Positions 8,382 through 16,224 of a stretch of 64,000 nt of DNA are shown piece by piece. This DNA is from CAVTPU01 sp963736695 (GTDB lineage: Bacteria; Actinomycetota; Actinomycetes; Mycobacteriales; Micromonosporaceae). The stretch lies in NCBI GenBank assembly GCA_963736695.1, contig CAVTPU010000004.1, positions 744,001 through 808,000 of the forward strand. Direction: 5' to 3'. Below the pieces are notes generated by a model. That model ran no database searches. It was not told the DNA's origin and worked only from the letters and a program-made list of their open reading frames with translations. Positions within the stretch are counted from its first letter, which is position 1. Each line of letters begins with the position of its first letter. Both the position numbers and the translations under genes were made by a program.

Positions 8382-9497
8382 TCAGTCGCGAAAAAGGCCG
8401 CGCCGGGCGAACAGCGGCGACCGCTCGTGTGTCGTGGCCGGATCAAGCAGATAACGCCGCACCCGCTCGACCTTGCCGCGCGACCCGAAGACGAACGGGG
8501 TGCGCTGATGCAGCGAGGCGGGTTCGATGTCCAACACCCGGTTGACGCCATCGGTGGCGAGTCCGCCGGCCTGCTCGCAGAGGAACGCGACCGGGTTGGC
8601 CTCATAGACCAGTCGGATCCGGCCCTCGCGATACGCCGGCCGTTCATCGGCCGGATAAAGAAAAATTCCGCCGCGTACGAGGATGCGGTAGGCGTCCGCG
8701 ACGAGAGCGGCGAACCACCTCATGTTGAAGTCGCGTCCGCGCGGCCCGACGCTGCCGCTGACCAGGTCGTCGACGTAGCTGCGCACGCCTGGCCCCCAGT
8801 GCCGCGCGTTGGAGGCGTTGACGGCGTATTCCTGCGCGTCGATCGGCAACACGATCCCGCGATGGGCGAGGACGAACACGCCGGTCGCCGGGTTGAGAAA
8901 GAAGACGTCGGTGCCGTCGCCGAGGGTGAGAACCAGCACGGTGCGCGGGCCATAGACGATGAGTCCCGCCGCCACCTGGTTTCGCCCGGGTTGCAGGGCC
9001 GCCGCATCAGGGTCCCCGGCGAACCCCGTCGCGGGCAATACCGAGAAGATCGTGCCGATCGGAGCGTTGATGTCGATGTTGGACGATCCGTCGACCGGAT
9101 CGAGGGTGACGACAAGGGATCCGCCGACGGCGATTCCGATCGGATGAGCAGTCTCCTCCGAACAGATCGCCGCCACATCGCACCCGGCGAGCGCGTCGAC
9201 GAACATGGCCTCCGCGACGAGGTCAAGCGGCTTCTGTTCGTCACCACTGGCGTTGGTGACCGGAGTGGCCGACGAGCCGGCACGGCCGCCGTCGACGCGG
9301 CCGGCGCCCACGCGGCCGGTTTCCACGGCGCTGGTCGCGATGACGCCGGCGAGCCGCGCACCGGTCTCGGCGACGGCGATGACGACGTCCGCGACCGCTC
9401 GCCGGTCGTTGGCGTCGCCGCGCCAGGCGGCCAGAATGGTCGCCAGGTGCGGGGCGGGGGCCGTCGGGGCGGGGGCCGCGGTTCGGTCGGTGCGCAT
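8382..9497 (-). CDS. cbbF: Class I fructose-1,6-bisphosphatase
   Basis: Removes the C1 phosphate of fructose 1,6-bisphosphate (and probably sedoheptulose 1,7-bisphosphate) in the Calvin cycle. The 371-residue protein has the metal-binding ICSEE (residues 111-115), DPVDGSSNID (133-142) and the FBPase signature region IRLVYEANPVAFLCEQAGG. A Gly/Ala/Arg-rich stretch at about residues 60-85 is low-complexity compared with typical enzymes. The reading frame extends 20 codons further upstream, but I chose ATG at 9497 because homology starts there and the longer form would cover the promoter. It is the first gene of the operon. Confidence 0.93.
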   Translation of the reverse strand: MRTDRTAAPAPTAPAPHLATILAAWRGDANDRRAVADVVIAVAETGARLAGVIATSAVETGRVGAGRVDGGRAGSSATPVTNASGDEQKPLDLVAEAMFVDALAGCDVAAICSEETAHPIGIAVGGSLVVTLDPVDGSSNIDINAPIGTIFSVLPATGFAGDPDAAALQPGRNQVAAGLIVYGPRTVLVLTLGDGTDVFFLNPATGVFVLAHRGIVLPIDAQEYAVNASNARHWGPGVRSYVDDLVSGSVGPRGRDFNMRWFAALVADAYRILVRGGIFLYPADERPAYREGRIRLVYEANPVAFLCEQAGGLATDGVNRVLDIEPASLHQRTPFVFGSRGKVERVRRYLLDPATTHERSPLFARRGLFRD

Positions 9498-9577
9498 GTG
9501 TGGAGTCTGCGGCGCGGCCGTACAAAAGCAAAGGCATGGTTTTCTTCGCGTGTGCAAAGTTCACCTATGCTTGCCGC
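9498..9577. promoter_or_regulatory. cbbF-cbbR divergent promoter and CbbR operator region
   Basis: The 80 bp between the divergently oriented operon and its LysR regulator must hold both promoters. The central part is A/T-richer than its surroundings and contains GCAAAG twice in the same orientation (9528-9533 and 9554-9559, spaced 26 bp), with an imperfect dyad towards GCTTGC at about 9570. LysR proteins bind such T-N11-A dyads. Exact boxes cannot be fixed by eye. Confidence 0.6.
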
Positions 9578-10507
9578 ATGAAGGACGTCACCCTCAAACA
9601 GCTGCGATTTCTGGCCGAAACGGCTGAAACCGGATCGCTCGCGGGCGCCGCGGCCCGCCTGCACCTCACCGCGCCGGCGATCGCCCAGCAGGTGCGGCTG
9701 CTCGAACGCGGCGTCGGCCTTCCCCTGCTCGAACGCGGCCCGGACGGGCAGCGCCCCACCGAGGCCGGACGGATCCTCCTCGATGCCGGCCGGCGGGTCG
9801 AGGCCGAACTCGCCGCGTGCGACGAGGCGTTGCAGTCCCTTCGCGCGGCCCGCACCGGCAGGGTCACCCTCGGCGCGGTGAGCACCGCCAAATACTTCGC
9901 CCCACACGTCATCGCGTCGTTTCAGGAGGTGAAGCCGGACGTGACCGTCGCGCTCACGATCGGAAACCGCGACCGGGTCCTGCGACAGCTGGAAAACTAC
10001 GAGATCGACTTCGCCATCATGGGCCGCCCCCCAAGGGCGCTCGAGGTGGTGCAGGAGGTGTTCGGCGAGCATCCGTACGTGTTCATCGCACGCCCCACAC
10101 ACCAACTTGTCGGGCGCTCGCGCGTGCCGATCGCTCGCATCGCCGAGGAGACGATGCTGGTGCGCGAATCCGGGTCCGGCACTCGCCTGCACCTCGACGC
10201 GCTGTTCTCCACGGCCGAGCCACAGCCCCCCGTCGGCATGGAGATCACCTCGAACGAGACCATCAAACAGGCGGTCATCGCCGGGCTCGGGATCGCCCTC
10301 ATCTCCGCCCACACCATCGCCGCCGAGGTGCACGATGGCAGGCTCGCGGTGCTCGACGTGGAAGGGCTCCCGATCCGCCGCCACTGGCTCGTCGTGCGCA
10401 TGGCCCGCCGTTCGGTGTCACCGGCCACGCAGTCCCTGTGGGACTTCATCCTCCGGGAGGCGGCGAGCCGCCTCCCCTCGCTCTCACCCATCGAGGCCGA
10501 CGGGTGA
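9578..10507 (+). CDS. cbbR: LysR-type regulator of the CBB operon
   Basis: A 309-residue LysR-family activator. The winged HTH occupies residues 1-60 (LKQLRFLAETAETGSLAGAA through the recognition helix) and the periplasmic-binding-protein-like effector domain follows. Its divergent position beside the fructose bisphosphatase gene matches CbbR in many autotrophs, where phosphorylated intermediates or NADPH modulate it. Start chosen at ATG 9578, since the longer frame covers the promoter. The 3' end overlaps the convergent MFS gene by 62 bp. Confidence 0.9.
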   Translation: MKDVTLKQLRFLAETAETGSLAGAAARLHLTAPAIAQQVRLLERGVGLPLLERGPDGQRPTEAGRILLDAGRRVEAELAACDEALQSLRAARTGRVTLGAVSTAKYFAPHVIASFQEVKPDVTVALTIGNRDRVLRQLENYEIDFAIMGRPPRALEVVQEVFGEHPYVFIARPTHQLVGRSRVPIARIAEETMLVRESGSGTRLHLDALFSTAEPQPPVGMEITSNETIKQAVIAGLGIALISAHTIAAEVHDGRLAVLDVEGLPIRRHWLVVRMARRSVSPATQSLWDFILREAASRLPSLSPIEADG

Positions 10508-11753
10508 GAGCGATGCCGGTCGCCGACGTGGCGCACGCGCCGGCGACGACGAACAGCACCGGGGCGTAGGAACCGGCGACCTGGTGCAACGCCGCACCGG
10601 TCAACGGCGCCAACGCCGTCGCGAGAGTGACCGGTGCCGCGATCATGCCGGCGATGGTGGCATAGGCCGATGTGCCGAACATTCCGGTGACAAGCGCCGG
10701 TCGCGCGATGGTCGACACGCCGAAGCCGATGCCGAAACAGAGCACCCCGACGATGGCGCCGGGAGTGCTCGCCGCAATGACGATCAGGGCAAGGGCGGCG
10801 GCCGACTGAAACGCGAAGACACCTGCGGTCACACTCGCCGGAGACAACACACGGGTGAGACCGGTGACGACGAGTCGGCCGGTGACGGAAAGAACGCCGA
10901 GCCCGCCCGTGATCGTGGCGGCGAACGCGGCGGCATGACCGGCTTCGGTGAGGATGCCGATGAGGTGGATCGACATCGTGGAGATGGCGACGGCTTGGGC
11001 GGTGAACGCGACGGCGAGAAGCCAGAAGCGTCGCTCACGCACCACCGCGCGGATAGTCTCGCGACGGTGACTGTCGGGGCTCGCCTGGGCGGGTCCCGCC
11101 TGCGGCGGACGACGCAACACCAGCGCGTGCAGTGGAATGGTGATGACGGCATGGACACCGGCGAGCACCAGCGCCGTGGACCGCCAGCCGTGGTGCTCGA
11201 CGAGGGCGGCGGTCAGCGGCAGGAAAATCGAACTGGCGAAACCGGCGACGACGGTGACCGCCAGCAACGCCTGGGCTCGACGGGCGGGCGGAGTCCACGC
11301 GATCACGGTGGCGAACGCGGGTTCGTAGAACACGGTGGCGCCAACGGCCCCGATGCCTGCCCACACGGCATAGAGCCCCACGACGGTGTCGACGTGCGCG
11401 AACGCCACCAACAGGAGGCTGCCGGCCACCGACCCGCCGGTCATGAGGGCCCTGCTGCCACGGCGGTCCAACCACCGTCCGACGGGGATCGCCAGCACCG
11501 CAGCCGCGAGGACTGCGGTGGTGAACGCCCCGGTGACGAGGGTCCGGCTGGCGTGCAGGTCGGCTGCGACGGGCGCGAGGAAGACCGCGAAGGAGTAGTA
11601 GAGGCTGCCGTAGCCGACGGTCTGGGTGATAGCGAGCGCCGCCACGATTGCTTTGGCCCGGGCAGAGACGGCGTTGTGCGCATGAAGTTCGGCAGGGTGC
11701 TGCCCACCGGCGGCTGAGCCGGTGGGCAGCGTCGATGTCGTCGGCTGGTTCAC
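10446..11753 (-). CDS. MFS transporter, probable arsenical or metabolite efflux
   Basis: The 435-residue protein has the 12-helix major facilitator pattern, including the cytoplasmic loop 2-3 motif (PVGRWLDRRGSRALM, residues near 92-106). Its GTG start overlaps the stop of the upstream flavoprotein gene by 4 bp, so the two are translationally coupled. Similar MFS genes sit beside ArsO-like flavoproteins in actinomycete arsenic loci, which suggests export of an arsenical (inference). The C-terminal codons overlap cbbR on the other strand. Confidence 0.75.
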   Translation of the reverse strand: MNQPTTSTLPTGSAAGGQHPAELHAHNAVSARAKAIVAALAITQTVGYGSLYYSFAVFLAPVAADLHASRTLVTGAFTTAVLAAAVLAIPVGRWLDRRGSRALMTGGSVAGSLLLVAFAHVDTVVGLYAVWAGIGAVGATVFYEPAFATVIAWTPPARRAQALLAVTVVAGFASSIFLPLTAALVEHHGWRSTALVLAGVHAVITIPLHALVLRRPPQAGPAQASPDSHRRETIRAVVRERRFWLLAVAFTAQAVAISTMSIHLIGILTEAGHAAAFAATITGGLGVLSVTGRLVVTGLTRVLSPASVTAGVFAFQSAAALALIVIAASTPGAIVGVLCFGIGFGVSTIARPALVTGMFGTSAYATIAGMIAAPVTLATALAPLTGAALHQVAGSYAPVLFVVAGACATSATGIALTRRPRWVRARGGGSPPPGG

Positions 11754-13087
11754 CCGCAGCAGTCACCGCCGGACGACGACGACGCGACGAGGGTCGACGA
11801 GCAGACGCCTGTCTCCGGCAACTCCAGGTGGACTTCCCGGGCGGTGGCCCAGTCGCCGGCGAGCGCGGCGACGACGGACCGAACCTGCTCGTATCCGGTG
11901 GCCATGAGGAAGGTCGGCGCCCGGCCGTAGCTTTTCATGCCGACGACGAAGTAGTTCGGCTCGGGCTGGGTGAGTTCCTCGACGCCATGTGGCCGCACTG
12001 TCCCGCAGGAATGCTCATTGGGGTCGATGAGTGGAGCGAGCATGCGGGTGGAGCCGAGCACCGGGTCGGGGTCGATGCGCAATTCGGCGGCGATGGAATG
12101 ATCGGGCCGGAATCCGGTGGCTGCCACGACGCGGTGGGCGGTGACCCGTCGACCGTCGGTCGCAGTCAGCTCCACAGTGGATTCATCGACTCGCACCGAA
12201 TCCACGGCGAACCCGGCGGCGAGCCGCACGGCGCCGGTGCCGATGAGCGTCCGCAGCCCGGCGCCGAGAGCGGCTCGGGCGGGAAGCGCGTCGGCGTCGC
12301 CGCCCCCATAGACCCGGGTGACGTCACGTCCGCGAACCACCCACGTGATCGTGGTGTCTGGCTCGGTGCCGGCGAGCTCGACGAGGGCCAGCAGCGTGTT
12401 GGCCGCGGAGTGCCCGCCGCCGACCACCACCGTGTGCTTTCTGGCGAAGCGACTCCGGTCGACGCCGAGGACGTCTGGCAGCGCGGCGTCGATGAATGCG
12501 CCTGCCTGGGACTCTCCCCATGCGGGCAGGCCGTTGGCTCCGATCGGGTTCGGGGTGTTCCAGGTGCCGGACGCGTCGATGACTGCCCGGGCCAATACCT
12601 GGGCCCCGTCGCCGAGACGAACGACAAACGGGGCCTGCGCTCGTCCGGCGCTGCGGACCCGGTCCATGCCGAGACGGCTCACCGCGGTGACCGTCGCGTC
12701 ATAACGGATGTGGGGGGCCAACGCCGGCAGGCCGGCGAGCGGGCGTAGATAGTCGGTGACGAGCTCGGCAGCCATGGGGATGGAGTCCAGGTCGGGGCCG
12801 AGCCAGCCGGCAGCGTCGAGCAAGCGGCGGGCCGCCAGGTCGATGTTGTATCGCCAGGGACTGAACACCCGAATGTGCCCCCAGTGGGCCATGGACGTCG
12901 CGGCCCGCTCGCCGGCTTCCAGAACGAGGAAGGGTAGGCCGCGTTCATGCAGGTGGGCGGCGGCGGCCAGACCGACAGGGCCGGCGCCGATGACGACAAC
13001 CGGCAGCTCGGCCTGTGCGGCGTCGGCGCCGCCGCAACCCGGCGTGGATGTGGCCTCATGGGCGATTTGCGCCGACTCGGTGCTCAT
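11750..13087 (-). CDS. arsO: ArsO-like NAD(P)/FAD-dependent monooxygenase
   Basis: The 445-residue flavoprotein has an FAD-binding VVIGAGPVGLAAAAHLHERG near residues 31-50, a second nucleotide-binding VVVGGGHSAANTLLALV motif, and an ATGFRPDHS segment. The C terminus ends in a Ser/Gly linker and GGDCCG, a vicinal cysteine pair common in the actinobacterial ArsO group and suited to binding trivalent arsenic. Family members occur in ars operons; the biochemical role is not firmly settled. Start ATG 13087 has an AAGGAG site 3 bp upstream. A strong operator region lies just upstream, but no arsR gene is adjacent. Confidence 0.8.
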   Translation of the reverse strand: MSTESAQIAHEATSTPGCGGADAAQAELPVVVIGAGPVGLAAAAHLHERGLPFLVLEAGERAATSMAHWGHIRVFSPWRYNIDLAARRLLDAAGWLGPDLDSIPMAAELVTDYLRPLAGLPALAPHIRYDATVTAVSRLGMDRVRSAGRAQAPFVVRLGDGAQVLARAVIDASGTWNTPNPIGANGLPAWGESQAGAFIDAALPDVLGVDRSRFARKHTVVVGGGHSAANTLLALVELAGTEPDTTITWVVRGRDVTRVYGGGDADALPARAALGAGLRTLIGTGAVRLAAGFAVDSVRVDESTVELTATDGRRVTAHRVVAATGFRPDHSIAAELRIDPDPVLGSTRMLAPLIDPNEHSCGTVRPHGVEELTQPEPNYFVVGMKSYGRAPTFLMATGYEQVRSVVAALAGDWATAREVHLELPETGVCSSTLVASSSSGGDCCG

Positions 13088-13131
13088 GGCAGCTCCTTGG
13101 AAAGTCATCGGGGCCACTCACGGGACCCCTA

Positions 13132-13206
13132 TCTTGACATCCGCCTAAGCAGACTACCCAACCATGGTCCCTGTTTCAGAATCTGTCAAGTTAGACCGAT
13201 GTCTAA
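13132..13206. promoter_or_regulatory. Operator region upstream of arsO-MFS
   Basis: Two nested symmetries lie in the promoter of the flavoprotein operon. CTTGACA (13133-13139) faces TGTCAAG (13184-13190) as a perfect 7-bp inverted repeat. TTAGAC-CGAT-GTCTAA at 13191-13206 is a perfect dyad with 6-bp arms. TTGACA-type half-sites are characteristic of ArsR/SmtB-family operators in actinomycetes, which fits an arsenic-responsive promoter. The regulator must be encoded elsewhere. Confidence 0.65.
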
Positions 13207-13220
13207 ATAAAAGTCGACTG

Positions 13221-13919
13221 TCATGACGCCGCCCGCTGGAACTGGTCCCGTCCGGCCAAGACCCCGAGTCCGATCGCGATAACCAGAGCGAGCGCCGCGA
13301 ACCCCATGTCGACAATCCCCGGCGCGGCCGCCCGGACGTCACCTGTCAATCGGGGCCTCACCACATCGTCTGGGTCGATCCACACCTCAACCGTGGCGCC
13401 CACTCCCAACCGGCGCTCCCCGGTGTCGACCTCGCCCTCAACCGATGGGCCGTCGACGCTATGAAAGTGATATGCATAGCTGGTCGCCCCGTCATAGGGC
13501 AGATTGTCGTGCACGTGTTCCCGGTCCAGCGTCACGGACCTCACAACACCGGTGTCGGTGAACCTGGCCCACGCGACGACATCCGAGACGAAGACCGGCG
13601 TGATGATCACCATCGCCCCGATGATCACCGTGCCCCATGTCGTGACAACCGAATCCCGAGTGCGCCGGATCCACATCCTGGCGAAGGCCGCGACCCCGAC
13701 ACAGGCGAGCAACCATCCCACCCACACGGCCGCCGTCAAGGGCGAATATCGAGAGGTCGATGCGAGGAGGGTGCCGGTGACGATCGCGGCGACCACAAAC
13801 AGAACGAGTGGCACGACCGCCGCGACAAGTCCTGCCGCCACGGCCTTCGCGAGCCGGAGCGCCGAACAACGGAACTGGTCGGGCCGAGGGGGGAACGCCA
13901 CTATTCTCCTCACAGCCAC
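13221..13919 (-). CDS. DUF3592-like membrane protein
   Basis: A 232-residue protein with hydrophobic segments at about residues 23-50, 62-82, 93-112 and 205-225. The extracytoplasmic part between the third and fourth contains YAYHFHSVDGPSVEGEVDTGERRLGVGATVEVWIDPDD, resembling the DUF3592 pattern in which a beta-rich domain follows a short signature. Function unknown. It is on the same strand as the arsO operon but separated from it by the operator region, so it is probably independently expressed. Confidence 0.65.
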   Translation of the reverse strand: MAVRRIVAFPPRPDQFRCSALRLAKAVAAGLVAAVVPLVLFVVAAIVTGTLLASTSRYSPLTAAVWVGWLLACVGVAAFARMWIRRTRDSVVTTWGTVIIGAMVIITPVFVSDVVAWARFTDTGVVRSVTLDREHVHDNLPYDGATSYAYHFHSVDGPSVEGEVDTGERRLGVGATVEVWIDPDDVVRPRLTGDVRAAAPGIVDMGFAALALVIAIGLGVLAGRDQFQRAAS

Positions 13920-13950
13920 GGGTGAGGTTCGTTGTCAGCAAGGCGCCTGC

Positions 13951-14910
13951 CTACGGTCGGGCAGACGCCGCGTCCGATTCGCTTCCACTCCTGACATCGT
14001 CTCGATCAAACCACCGCAGGGGGTGACGCGGATCGGCCAAATCATATATGCCTTGACGATAGAACTCCATGCTGACGAGGCCACGACGACGAAGGTCTCG
14101 ACTGTCGTCCGGCGGAAGTAGACCCGAGACCAGACGGGCGATCCACTTCTCCCGACCCGCGACAGGGTCCTGAAAATCATCGAAGTCGGGGTCACAACCA
14201 CAGGCGTCCGTGGCGTCGCGCAGCTCGGGGTATACATCGAAAATGTCGCTGCTTTGCGGCGGCTCCGTGTTGAGGATGATCACCAACAGCGCATATTCGT
14301 CCGCGAGACACGTGGGTCGAGGCACCCGACCCGCGGACAACTCGCGAGCCACCCACATAATGCGCTCGCCCATGCGCACCAACCAATGCCCATTCACCTG
14401 AATCAGAACGGACTCGGGCAAGTCGCAGAGCAGCTCCACGTCGCGAATAGTCGTTTCGCCCTTCAGATATGCGGCGAACCCGCATCCCGGCACGATCTCG
14501 ACGTGAAAGCGACCATCGGCGGTGGGCCTGAAGTCCGAGTTCGCCACGGTCCTGACCAGAGCCATCGCCTCCGCCGGCGTGATCGGATCGCCGCGAAAGC
14601 ACTCGCGGAACAGGCGCACCACCGCTGCGGGCCCGTTGCCACCGCCGGTCCACGGCTCGTCGCGCCGCGTTCTCTCATCGATTCCCGCGGCCACGTTCAC
14701 GCAGTGACGCAGGTCGTCGACGCTGAGTCTCAACGCACGTGCGAACCCCGTGACGTTGTCACCGCGAAATTCATCCAATGGGCCGCCATCAGCCATGATG
14801 ATTTCGAACCGCCGCCACGCCGCCAACGAAACCCGCGCACGCCGCGATGCCTCTGACTGCGTGAGGCGCAACTCGGCTCGGCGTTGCGTGATGAGATTGT
14901 GGACCTCCAC
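13951..14910 (-). CDS. XRE-type HTH protein with unknown C-terminal domain
   Basis: The 319-residue protein starts with a Cro/C1-type HTH (ITQRRAELRLTQSEASRRARVSLAAWRRFE, residues 6-35). The remaining 250 residues match no domain I recognise; they contain acidic clusters and CGCDPDFDDFQDP near residue 240. It lies 48 bp downstream of another unknown gene on the same strand, so the two probably form an operon. It could be a regulator or the DNA-binding half of a small stress or defence pair; nothing in the sequence decides. Confidence 0.6.
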   Translation of the reverse strand: MEVHNLITQRRAELRLTQSEASRRARVSLAAWRRFEIIMADGGPLDEFRGDNVTGFARALRLSVDDLRHCVNVAAGIDERTRRDEPWTGGGNGPAAVVRLFRECFRGDPITPAEAMALVRTVANSDFRPTADGRFHVEIVPGCGFAAYLKGETTIRDVELLCDLPESVLIQVNGHWLVRMGERIMWVARELSAGRVPRPTCLADEYALLVIILNTEPPQSSDIFDVYPELRDATDACGCDPDFDDFQDPVAGREKWIARLVSGLLPPDDSRDLRRRGLVSMEFYRQGIYDLADPRHPLRWFDRDDVRSGSESDAASARP

Positions 14911-14958
14911 TCCAGCTCCCTGTGAGTGCTCCGCCGATGTCCATCAAACTAACACGCA

Positions 14959-15435
14959 TCACATACCCAGGTTCTTATGAACACTCACGCCAGGAGACGA
15001 AGTTCGCGCTGCCGTCAGGCGGATCGCGGACCAACGGAACCGGGCCTTCGCGCCGAACTCGACGAGTGCGGTCCGTGGGTCGTGGCCGGCCGAAACCATC
15101 GCGCGCTGGTCCCCGACGGTGGTGACGGTGCGCACCTCGAGCCAGGCGACGGTCTCGTCGGGGGTGATTCCCGCGGCATGCCATGCGATGGCGACGTCGG
15201 CCGGCAGTCGGGTCTTCGCCCATGCCCCGGCCATCTCGGCGGCGAGGCCGGCCTCGCGGTAGGCGGCGGCGTCGACCGGCCGGCCGACCGCGAGCGCCCA
15301 GGGAAGATGGTCGGCGAAGGCGAACCCGCGCGGTCTCCAGTGGAGGAGGTAGTCGCCGTAATGAAGGGCGCAGACCTCGTTGGATCGCAGATACGGCTCA
15401 CAGTAGACACAGTCGGCGGGGGTCCGAGGGTTCAC
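14959..15435 (-). CDS. Uncharacterised protein with N-terminal CxxC...CxxH cluster
   Basis: Start GTG 15435 was chosen because AGGAG lies 6 bp upstream; an open frame continues further back without a site. The 158-residue product begins MNPRTPADCVYCEPYLRSNE and continues CALHYGDYLLHW. Cysteines at about 9, 12 and 23 with a nearby histidine could bind a metal. The rest is rich in Trp and Ala (WALAVGRPVD, AIAWHAAGITPDE). I do not recognise a family. It precedes the XRE gene by 48 bp and is probably cotranscribed with it. Confidence 0.5.
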   Translation of the reverse strand: MNPRTPADCVYCEPYLRSNEVCALHYGDYLLHWRPRGFAFADHLPWALAVGRPVDAAAYREAGLAAEMAGAWAKTRLPADVAIAWHAAGITPDETVAWLEVRTVTTVGDQRAMVSAGHDPRTALVEFGAKARFRWSAIRLTAARTSSPGVSVHKNLGM

Positions 15436-15543
15436 TGGCGCTCCTTGCGTGATTGCGAAACGGCGTGTCCTTTCTCGCACAACAACGATGCACGGGTGAA
15501 ATTGTTTCGCCAATCGGTGTGAGGTGGCGGGATCGATGACCTG

Positions 15544-16224
15544 TCAGCCGGGCCGAGTCGCCCTTATGTGTCCATCGTGGACTTCGATGACCTGGTCGGC
15601 CGCATCGGCGTACGAGCGATCGTGGGTGACCAGGACGGTCGCGGTCGCTCGTTCCCGGGTGAGGGTGGTGAGCAGTTCGATCACGGCCGCACCGCGTTCG
15701 TGGTCTAGCGCGCTCGTCGGTTCGTCCACGAGCAACACGGACGGATCATTCATCAGCGCCCGGGCGATGTTGACACGTTGCCGTTGCCCGCCGGAGAGCT
15801 GGTGCGGGAGTCGGTCCGACTCCGCCGCCAAGCCGACCGCAGCGAGCAACTCCCGGGCAGCGCCCCGGGCAGCGCGCGCGGGCCGTCCATCGAGGTGCAC
15901 CATGACCTGAAGCTGTTCTGTCGCGGTGAGCGCGGGCAGCAGGTTCGGCTGTTGAAAAACCATGCCTATCCGGGTACGCCGAAGGGCGCTGAGCTGGCCA
16001 CGATCCATTCCCGTTGTTGACTCGCCCGCCACCACCACGTGGCCGGAGTCCGGCGCGATAAGCGTCGCGGCGACGGCGAGCAGGCTGGACTTCCCCGAAC
16101 CGGATGGCCCAATCACGGCGGCGAGGCTGCCCGGCGGCACGGACAGGCTGATCCCGTCGAGCGCTGTGAGCCTTCCCGTGCCGTCCGGATAGGTCAGGGT
16201 CACGTCGGTGAGAAGCAGGCTCAT
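15544..16224 (-). CDS. ABC transporter ATP-binding protein (MacB/LolD type)
   Basis: The 226-residue ATPase contains the Walker A GPSGSGKSS (near residues 39-47), Q-loop FQQPNLLPALT, signature LSGGQRQRVNIARAL, Walker B VLLVDEPTSALD and the switch His in VLVTHDRS. These are the features of LolD/MacB-type ATPases that work with FtsX-like permeases. It overlaps the upstream permease gene by 4 bp. The adjacent two-component system probably controls the pair. Confidence 0.92.
   Translation of the reverse strand: MSLLLTDVTLTYPDGTGRLTALDGISLSVPPGSLAAVIGPSGSGKSSLLAVAATLIAPDSGHVVVAGESTTGMDRGQLSALRRTRIGMVFQQPNLLPALTATEQLQVMVHLDGRPARAARGAARELLAAVGLAAESDRLPHQLSGGQRQRVNIARALMNDPSVLLVDEPTSALDHERGAAVIELLTTLTRERATATVLVTHDRSYADAADQVIEVHDGHIRATRPG

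Noticed and set aside
10107..11717. 536-codon plus-strand frame opposite the MFS gene
   Set aside because: Low-complexity Arg/Gly/Asp translation, antisense to a clear 12-helix transporter.
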